DNA of 38,028 bases from UBA10205 sp035289625. GTDB lineage: Archaea; Iainarchaeota; Iainarchaeia; Iainarchaeales; Iainarchaeaceae. The stretch lies in the NCBI GenBank assembly GCA_035289625.1, contig DATDWP010000018.1, positions 1 to 38,028 on the forward strand. The letters run 5' to 3'. The notes under the pieces are model-generated. The model was given only the letters and a program-made list of their open reading frames with translations. It was not told where the DNA came from and searched no databases. Both the position numbers and the translations under genes were made by a program. Positions 32,376 to 38,028 of this stretch are shown here, one piece after another; position 1 is the stretch's first letter, and each line of letters opens with the position of its first letter.

Positions 32376-32705
32376 GCAGCAGGACGTAAGCCGCCTTCTG
32401 TTCCGGCCTTAAAAATCCATTAATGAAAAAGGATTTCTGTTCTTTTCAGAACTGGCCTCACCGGCATTCGACTAAGCCCTCAAAAGAGGTTGCACACGCT
32501 TGGGCTCGTTTCATCCCTTTGCCGCCATGCTCGCGGCAGTTGAGCGTACAACACGAAGTTGGACTTGCTCACTGCGTTCGCATTTTAGCATTCGGGTATC
32601 GTTTCTGTTTCCCAAGGCCGCATCTCTGCGCACGTGTTACTTGTGTGGGCGGACTTTCCTCAGCGTCCCTAATACGGGATACCGACAGCCGATCGCCTGC
32701 TACTC
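32374..32705 (-). ncRNA. rnpB: RNase P RNA
   Basis: On the minus strand the ends form a perfect 10-bp P1 helix: GAGTAGCAGG at the 5' end (32705 down) with CCTGCTGCTC at the 3' end (32383-32374). Between them are the universal CR-I motif GAGGAAAGTCCGCCCAC (near 32640-32665), AAACGAGCC, and, near the 3' end, ACAGAAGGCGGCTTA, which together form the P4 core of RNase P RNA. Length (~332 nt) suits an archaeal type A-like molecule. It is the catalytic subunit that trims tRNA 5' leaders, such as the long ones proposed here for tRNA-Ser. A TATA box lies upstream at 32742-32752. Confidence 0.93.
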
Positions 32706-32741
32706 TATTAATAGCCTATTTGAGTGTTTAAAAAGCTTTTG

Positions 32742-32752
32742 CATTTAAATAG
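32742..32752 (-). promoter_or_regulatory. TATA box of RNase P RNA
   Basis: CTATTTAAATG on the minus strand lies ~40 nt before the P1 helix. A second A/T-rich stretch nearer the RNA (32725-32735) is an alternative. Confidence 0.5.
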
Positions 32753-32997
32753 ACCCTTAATGCCCTCTTTTTCTCTGTCCGCTTTTTGTTTTGTAATCTT
32801 TTGGATGTGGAGCAGATTGAACTATTTTTTTGCCGACAATTTTGAGGCTTTGCGCCACGGAGGGTTTTCGAGTGCGTAATGGAGATTTTCTGCGAATCAT
32901 TTCATATTATGTAATCGAGGTTGAATAAAAAAGTAGTGGTAGAACCTAAATTTTAAAAAACGCGAACCTGATGGCTAGGAAAAAATAAAATCCCAAA

Positions 32998-33079
32998 TGC
33001 CAATCGGAGTTAAAATAATTTCTCTTCCGCCAAGATTAAATTAGAGGCGGACTTACTTTCAAATCTTCTCCGATAGGCA
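32998..33079 (-). terminator. Large stem-loop downstream of 23S, possible rRNA operon terminator or small RNA
   Basis: TGCCTATCGGAG pairs with CTCCGATTGGCA (12 pairs, one mismatch) and encloses a TCCGCC/GGCGGA hairpin. Reading in the rRNA direction it is followed by TTTGGGATTTTATTTTTTCC, a good archaeal stop signal. It is either the end of the rRNA transcript or an unassigned structured RNA. Confidence 0.45.
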
Positions 33080-33183
33080 ACTTTGCACAAGGCAAAGTCG
33101 TTCACTATTTCTTTCCACGCGAAGTGGAAAAAAATCCCAGTCATGCATTGGACCAAAAATTAGATTTTTGGTGCACATACCTA

Positions 33184-33238
33184 CACTTTTCTTTTTAGTG
33201 CAGGTTTTTCTTTTCGTGTAACGAAAAGAAAAAAGTGC
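33184..33238 (+). repeat. RNA-flanking palindromic element, copy 3
   Basis: cacttttctttttagtgcagg is followed by a perfect 13-bp stem (33205-33217 with 33221-33233), loop GTA, then AGTGC. It lies 10 bp from the 23S 3' end. The left segment differs most from the other copies (gtgcagg instead of gtcaag), and CAC/GTG ends could add pairing. Confidence 0.78.
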
Positions 33239-33247
33239 TATGAAACC

Positions 33248-36239
33248 CGATTTAAGGAGCCCTCTTGGGCGATTAGTACTCGTAGGCTTAACATCTCGCC
33301 AAAGCTCGATGCTTACACCACAAGCCTATCAAACTGGTCTTTTTCCAGAGCCCTTGTCCCTAGCCTCCATTGTTTTACGAATGGAGTTTTGAGAATGAGT
33401 GTCTCTTTTTAGGGGCTTCTTCGAGCTTAGATGCTTTCAGCTCTTATAAGCCATGGCGTAGCTACCCAGCGATGCCTTGTCAGACAACTGGCGTACAAGT
33501 GGCCACGAAGCACCGTTCCTCTCGTACTCAGTGCTCCTTCCCCTCAGACACTCGACAACTCCAACAGATAGTAACCAAACTGGCTCGCACCGTTCTTAAC
33601 CCAACTAACGTTCGGTTTTAATCAGTTAACACCTGCACCCTTGGCCGCTTGTGCACGGCCAGGATACCAAGAGCCGACGGCGAGGTCGCAAACCGCGGGG
33701 TCGATGTGAACTCTCACCCGCGACCACTCGGTTACCCCCAGGGTAAATTCACTGTTAGACCAGAGCGCCAACTAAGCGCTTCTGACGTTCGCTAAGCCCT
33801 GCTTTCGCATCCACGAACCTTGCTGTGTAGTTCATGGTCAAGCGTGCTTTTACCTTTGCATTCTACGGTGAATTTCTGACTCACCTGAGCACACCTTTGG
33901 GCGCCCCTGATACTTTTTCAGGGGCGTGCCGCCCCAGCCGAACCACCAAGTCTAATGCTGTCCCCTTGCGGGTTAGCAGTAGGTTTTCCAAAGGATGGTG
34001 TTACATTGTTGCTCCACAATTCCTGGCGAAATTGCTTCGGCGCTCCCATCTACGCTCGACATTGGAAAACATACCACAACATCAGATTGTGGTAAATCTC
34101 CGTGGGGTCTTCTCTTCCCGTTGGAATTCCGCGGCATATTCACCGCGCAGCGAGTTCATCAGGCCTCTACTCGGGACAGTGGGGATCTCGTTACTCCGTT
34201 GGTGCAAGACGGCATTCAACCGCCAAGGTATTACGCTACCATGAGAGCCTCAGAGTTAGGCCCGCTCTTCACCAGCGCTTAGTCCGGTTGAACCCGGGTT
34301 TCACGTACTGGCAGTGAGCAGGAGTCAGCGACTATACTCACCATTGCTGGCTAGCAGTCACCTGTGTTTTTGATAAACAGTCGGACCCCCCTTGTTATTG
34401 CAACCTGCAACGTGAGTTGCAGGCACCCCTTATACCTAAGATACAGGGCTATTGTTGCCGAATTCCCTAAGCAGAGTTACTCCCTGAGACGTCTAGGCCT
34501 TCTCAGCCAGGGGCACTTTTCTCGGTTCTTGGTACGGTCATACAAAATCCTTCCCATCTCCATTTTCATGGGCTCCAGGCCTTGAGTGTAGATTTCTCCT
34601 ATTCAATGCTTTAATCCCTTTCTCGCCATTACGGCTCTCCAGGCATTTATGCATTTTAAATCACGCGACGGCGTGACACACCCTAGCCCAAAGCGTCTGA
34701 AGATGAGCTATTGTTGCCAAAAGCGTATTTGTATGGTATGCGAATATGAACGCATTTCCCTTTTGGTGAATACGTGTTACGTTCCACCTTAGGACCGACT
34801 AACCCTTAGCTAATGATTAGCGCTAAGGAACCCTTGCCCTTTCGACGCAGAGGATTCTCACCTCTGTATATTATTACTAGCACGAGGATCCATATCTCGA
34901 ACGGATCCACAGGACATTGCTGCCCTGCTTCTGCTCCATCCGAGCACCTTCCTAATAAATTACACGCTCCGCGTGTATTCCTGGGTATCGGCAGCGGATT
35001 TAGCCCAGATTATTTTCAAGGCCCTCCACCTAGGTGTGTGAGCTGTTACGCTTTCTTTAAAGGATGGCTGCTTCTAAGCCTACCTCCACACTGTTTTAGG
35101 AAAAGGACACTTTTCAAGTTACACTTAATCCGCATTTATGGGCCTTAACCCAAGGTTGGGTCGTTCCCCTTAAGGATACGGGGCTTACCCCACGCACCCC
35201 TACTCCCCGCTTCTACGGCGGTTGCAGATTGGGAGTTTGACAAGAGAGCCGGAAGTTTCCAACCGGTACCCTCTAATCAGTATCTCTACCCCACAACCAG
35301 CCTCCACGGAGGCAAGACTAAGATCTTTTTCGGAAGGAACCTGCTATCACCAGATTCGAATGGCATTTTACTCCTATTCCCATGTCACCCAAGCTGTTGG
35401 ACAAACACTGGTTTCGGTCTTCCATCCCCCGGTAGGAGGACTTCAACCTGCAAAGGAATAGATCATCTGGCTTCAGGTCTGACGTTTGTGACTTGAGCAC
35501 TATTGATACTCTGCGCCTTGTAAAAACTGCGCGCACTCGCTTTCGCTACGGCTTCCTGCTGAAAAGCAGTTAACCTCGCCACAACCGCAAACTCCCTCGC
35601 TCGTGTTTCAGGACGAACAGCAAGACACTGAATCGCTCTGCTCGATCATGCGATTTCTCGCGTTCACTTCGCAGAGTTTTACCTCTTCTGTGCCTTGCCA
35701 GCCTATGACCGTATAGTTTCAGGCGCTTTTCACCCCCTGTTAAGGGTACTTTTCAACTTTCCCTCACGGTACTAGTGAGCTATCGGACTTGGAGAGTATT
35801 TAGGATTACGGGTAATTGACCCGCGTATTTTGACGCGATATCCGACGCGCCATACTCTGGAAATCCCGCAATCAACTCCTTTTCACTTCGCTAACGCGGC
35901 TTTCACGCTCTCTGGCACAACGTTCCAGTTGACTTGAGCTCATGAAAGGACCTGTGCGCGGGCTCCAAACTCCACATCTCCTACACCTCGCAGTGCAGGA
36001 TTCGGTTTGTCCTCTTCTGTCTTCGGTCGACCCTACTAACAGAATCGCTGTTGCTTTCTTTTCCTGCCGGTACTAAGATGCTTCAATTCCCGGCGTTCCC
36101 GTTCCTTATCGGAACAGTTCAGGGATCCACGGTTCAATGCCTGCATGCGGCTCGCCGTGGCTTATCGCAGCTTGCCACGCCCTTCTACAGCTTCCAAGCC
36201 TAGTCATCCACTATACGGCTTACAGAACTCCTTAAATCG
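33248..36239 (-). rRNA. 23S ribosomal RNA
   Basis: The full large-subunit rRNA lies on the minus strand, ~2992 nt. The ends are fixed by helix H1: CGATTTAAGGAG at the 5' end pairs perfectly with CTCCTTAAATCG at the 3' end. Conserved stretches are recognisable throughout, for example TGCGATAAGCC near the 5' end, the peptidyl-transferase region near 33800-33500, and the sarcin-ricin loop AGTACGAGAGGAAC (RNA sense, near 33520). No large intron is visible at this length. Confidence 0.97.
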
Positions 36240-36541
36240 ATCGGTCTACCAATGCACGACATCATAGCCAAAGCCCTTTGGGGTGGGATCAGCTCTATCT
36301 TGCAGCCCAAAATAACTTGGGATGCGCACTTACAATTGTGAACTTTATTTGTAAGCATAAACGCCTGCTCGAATTTTTGAGCAAACTTTTTTGTAAAACA
36401 TTTGCAAAAAACTGCAAATGCGATTTTAATTTTTTTATTTTTAAAAATTTTTCTCTTTCTTTTTGGACAATTTTTTTTCGGCTTTCTTTTCTTTTTTAGT
36501 CAAGTTTTTTTCTTTTCTTTCTAAGAAAAGAAAAAAAGTTG
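36240..36541. other. 23S-tRNA-Ala spacer with processing stem and element copy 4
   Basis: This 302-bp spacer holds the 5' strand of a 23S processing stem (36243-36260), an A/T-rich stretch, a partial element copy (36452-36480) and the complete palindromic element next to tRNA-Ala. It has no protein gene. Confidence 0.6.
36482..36541 (+). repeat. RNA-flanking palindromic element, copy 4
   Basis: ctttcttttcttttttagtcaag is followed by the longest perfect stem of the family, 15 bp (36505-36519 with 36523-36537), loop TCT, then GTTG, which abuts the encoded CCA of tRNA-Ala. A degenerate partial copy (ctttctttttggacaa) sits just upstream at 36452-36467. Confidence 0.78.
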
Positions 36542-36616
36542 TGGTGGACCCTACGGGATTTGAACCCGTGGCCTCTCCGATGCAAACGGAGCGCTCTGCC
36601 GCTGAGCTAAGGGCCC
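36542..36616 (-). tRNA. tRNA-Ala(TGC)
   Basis: Located between 16S and 23S, as in many euryarchaea. Acceptor GGGCCCT pairs with AGGGTCC (one G-U pair), anticodon stem CTCCG/CGGAG with loop TTTGCAT (anticodon TGC), T-arm ACGGG-TTCAAAT-CCCGT, discriminator A, and the CCA end is encoded. Co-transcription with rRNA is expected. Confidence 0.95.
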
Positions 36617-36795
36617 GCAAATTTCTCGCGTGCAACTTAGCTCTCCTGGCCGCAAAAAAATTGTGTGAGCGCAGTTGCATGTGAGAGTTTGCGCTAATTG
36701 CAAATTGATTGCAAAAAGCACAATTCCTTGTTCGTGGTTATTCCGAAATTAAAAAACTCAGAAGAGCTTTTTCTTTTCGTCAACAAACTTCATGA

Positions 36796-36851
36796 CACTT
36801 TTCTTTTTAGTCAAGTTTTTTCTTTTCTTGTTAAAGAAAAGAAAAAAGTTG
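36796..36851 (+). repeat. RNA-flanking palindromic element, copy 5
   Basis: cacttttctttttagtcaag is followed by a perfect 14-bp stem (36816-36829 with 36834-36847), loop GTTA, then GTTG. It lies between tRNA-Ala and 16S, ~57 nt beyond the 16S 3' end. A nearby half-copy of the T arm (CTTTTTCTTTTCGTCAAC) occurs at 36767-36784. Confidence 0.78.
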
Positions 36852-36883
36852 TTGGCCATCTAAGTTCTGCAACAGAAAACTTG

Positions 36884-36903
36884 TGACCGACATTTGCCGG
36901 TCA
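36884..36903 (-). other. Hairpin just after the 16S 3' end
   Basis: TGACCG and CGGTCA form a 6-bp stem with an 8-nt loop, starting five bases beyond the mature 16S end on the RNA. It may be part of a processing signal; the matching 5' flank of 16S is outside the window. Confidence 0.4.
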
Positions 36904-36907
36904 TTAA

Positions 36908-38028
36908 AAGGAGGTGATCCGTCCGCAGGTTCCCCTACGGACACCTTGTTACAACTTAGCCCCCCTCGCGGAATTTTGAATCGACCATCCTCTAAGAGAA
37001 TGGGCTCATCAAAACCCCACTCAGCTGGCTTGATGGGCGGTGTGTGCAAGACGCAGGGACTAATTCACCGCGCGATAGTGACACGCGATTACTGGGGATT
37101 CCATCTTCATGAGGGTGGGTTACAACCCTCAATCCGAACTGAGGACAAGTTTCTGGGATTACCTTACCCTTTCGGGCTCGAGACTCATTGTCTTGTCCAT
37201 TGTATGCCGCGTGTAGCCCAGGAGATTCGGGCCATACAGATCTACCGTGGCCCACTCCTTCCTCAGTGTTACCACTGCAGTCTCCATAGAGTGCTTTCAG
37301 GGAATCCCGAAATAGCAACTATGGACGTGGGTCTCGCCCGTTGCCTGAGTTGACAGGACGCTTCATAGTACGAGCTGACGATGACCATACAACACCTCTC
37401 AGCGTGTCAGGTAAGCCCTTCGGACTGACCATCATACTGCTGTCGCCCCTGGTAAGATTTCTGGCGTTGTGTCCAATTAAACCGCAGCATCCACCCCTTG
37501 TAGTGCGTCCCCGCCAATTCCATTAAGTTTCACCCTTGCGAGTATACTTCCCAGGCGGCGGACTTAAGACCTTCGCTTCGGCACGCCCACACTACATGAG
37601 TGCTAGCACACCTAGTCCGCATCGTTTACGGCTGGGACTAACCGGGTATCTAATCCGGGTCGCTCCCCCAGCTTTCGTTCCTCACCGTCAGATCCGTTCT
37701 CGTAAAGCGCCTTCGCTACTGGTGGTCTTTTCGGGATCACAACATTTCACCGTTACTCCGAAAATTCCCTTTACGTCTCCCGGTCTCGAGCCCTGCAGTA
37801 TCCCTGGCAATTCGACTCCTTAAGAGAGCCGATTTCACCAAGGACTTACAGAGCCGGCTACGAACGCTTTAGGCCCAATATTAGGGAATACCACTTGGAC
37901 TGTACGTATTACCGCGGCGGCTGGCACGTATCTTACCCAGTCCTTATTCGCCAACCTTTCTACAGTTGGCAAAAGCCATCATAGATGGCACTCGAAGTTC
38001 CTCTGTCACACTTTCGTGTATTGCAGAA
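36908..38028 (-). rRNA. 16S ribosomal RNA (3' part, runs off the window)
   Basis: About 1121 nt of the small-subunit rRNA on the minus strand. The 3' end is GGATCACCTCC, carrying the anti-Shine-Dalgarno CCTCC. Universal motifs are present, including GTGCCAGCCGCCGCGGTAA (+ coordinates 37909-37927) and ATTAGATACCCGGTTAGTCC-like sequence. The 5' third is beyond the right edge. Several sites commonly used for archaeal PCR differ from their consensus. Confidence 0.97.

Larger units (their letters stand above)
32706..33247. other. Gap between RNase P RNA and 23S rRNA: promoter, hairpin series, palindromic element
   Basis: No protein gene is convincing here. It holds the RNase P RNA promoter (32742-32752), an 82-nt stem-loop with a T-rich tract after it on the minus strand (32998-33079), three smaller hairpins (33080-33098, 33112-33130, 33152-33172), and palindromic element copy 3 beside the 23S 3' end. 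No 5S rRNA motif is visible. Confidence 0.6.

Noticed and set aside
32423..32748. Open reading frames opposite RNase P RNA
   Set aside because: The strand-specific RNase P core motifs and P1 helix explain the sequence.
32750..33240. Possible 5S rRNA downstream of 23S
   Set aside because: None of the conserved 5S motifs (such as the CCGAAC loop) is visible on either strand; the 5S gene must be elsewhere.
33370..35536. Several open reading frames within 23S rRNA
   Set aside because: They fall within conserved rRNA helices and have no coding character.
36441..36680. Open reading frames across tRNA-Ala and element copy 4
   Set aside because: They are translated tRNA and repeat sequence with no promoter or start support.
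36883..37823. Open reading frames within 16S rRNA
   Set aside because: They are antisense to 16S and explained fully by the rRNA.
1..38028. CRISPR arrays, transposase genes or prophage
   Set aside because: No regularly spaced repeats, transposase, integrase or phage structural genes were found. The only repeat family is the RNA-flanking palindromic element, which is not regularly spaced.

Overview
The window is a compact stretch of an archaeal chromosome, most likely from a small-genome DPANN or deep euryarchaeal lineage; the phylum cannot be fixed from sequence reading alone. Evidence for Archaea: TATA boxes about 25-30 nt before many start codons (leaderless genes), an archaeal-type AlaRS, a TrmB-family regulator, a 16S-tRNA-Ala-23S operon without an adjacent 5S gene, and an archaeal RNase P RNA. 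Several genes look bacterial in kind (LeuRS, a long RelA/SpoT homolog, YgfZ-like protein, MsrA, SlyD-like lipoprotein), suggesting gene transfer.

Layout. 1-6753 (+): four consecutive genes for surface proteins with beta-sandwich repeats and a C-terminal membrane anchor, the last carrying a von Willebrand A domain. 6769-8733: divergent TrmB-like regulator and class I aminotransferase. 8734-9226: intergenic region with a candidate structured small RNA and the promoter of tRNA-Ser(GGA). 9341-11476 (-): secreted protein with a Gly/Gln/Pro/Tyr-rich, prion-like or collagen-like centre. 11560-15316: zinc-finger microprotein, YgfZ-like protein, ribulose-phosphate 3-epimerase, tRNA-Ser(TGA), membrane glycosyltransferase. 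15370-18851 (-): truncated SWIB microprotein (50 aa), soluble pyrophosphatase, MsrA, K+-independent-type membrane proton pyrophosphatase. 19029-22774: FKBP lipoprotein overlapping a HIT hydrolase, tRNA-Leu, a His-rich ECF-S-like membrane protein, a membrane-anchored amidotransferase-fold protein and a HExxH protein. 22866-32375: tRNA-Arg, ArgRS, RelA/SpoT homolog, LeuRS, AlaRS and two small basic proteins. 32374-38028 (-): RNase P RNA, 23S rRNA, tRNA-Ala and partial 16S rRNA.

The most unusual signal is a family of five ~52-60 bp elements, each with a near-perfect T/A-rich palindrome (12-15 bp stem, 3-4 nt loop), all in the same orientation. Each lies beside a stable RNA: directly 5' of both tRNA-Ser genes and on the 3' side of 23S, tRNA-Ala and 16S. 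Other strong points are a RelA/SpoT homolog with intact hydrolase residues but an eroded synthetase site, a TATA-driven candidate ncRNA with a possible pseudoknot near 8950-9040, complementary 23S flanks resembling a bulge-helix-bulge processing stem, and 16S primer-site mismatches that could hide this lineage from amplicon surveys.

Functionally the window mixes translation (three aminoacyl-tRNA synthetases, five tRNAs, rRNAs, RNase P), pyrophosphate and phosphate energy metabolism, alarmone removal, protein repair and folding, and a sizeable cell-surface programme.
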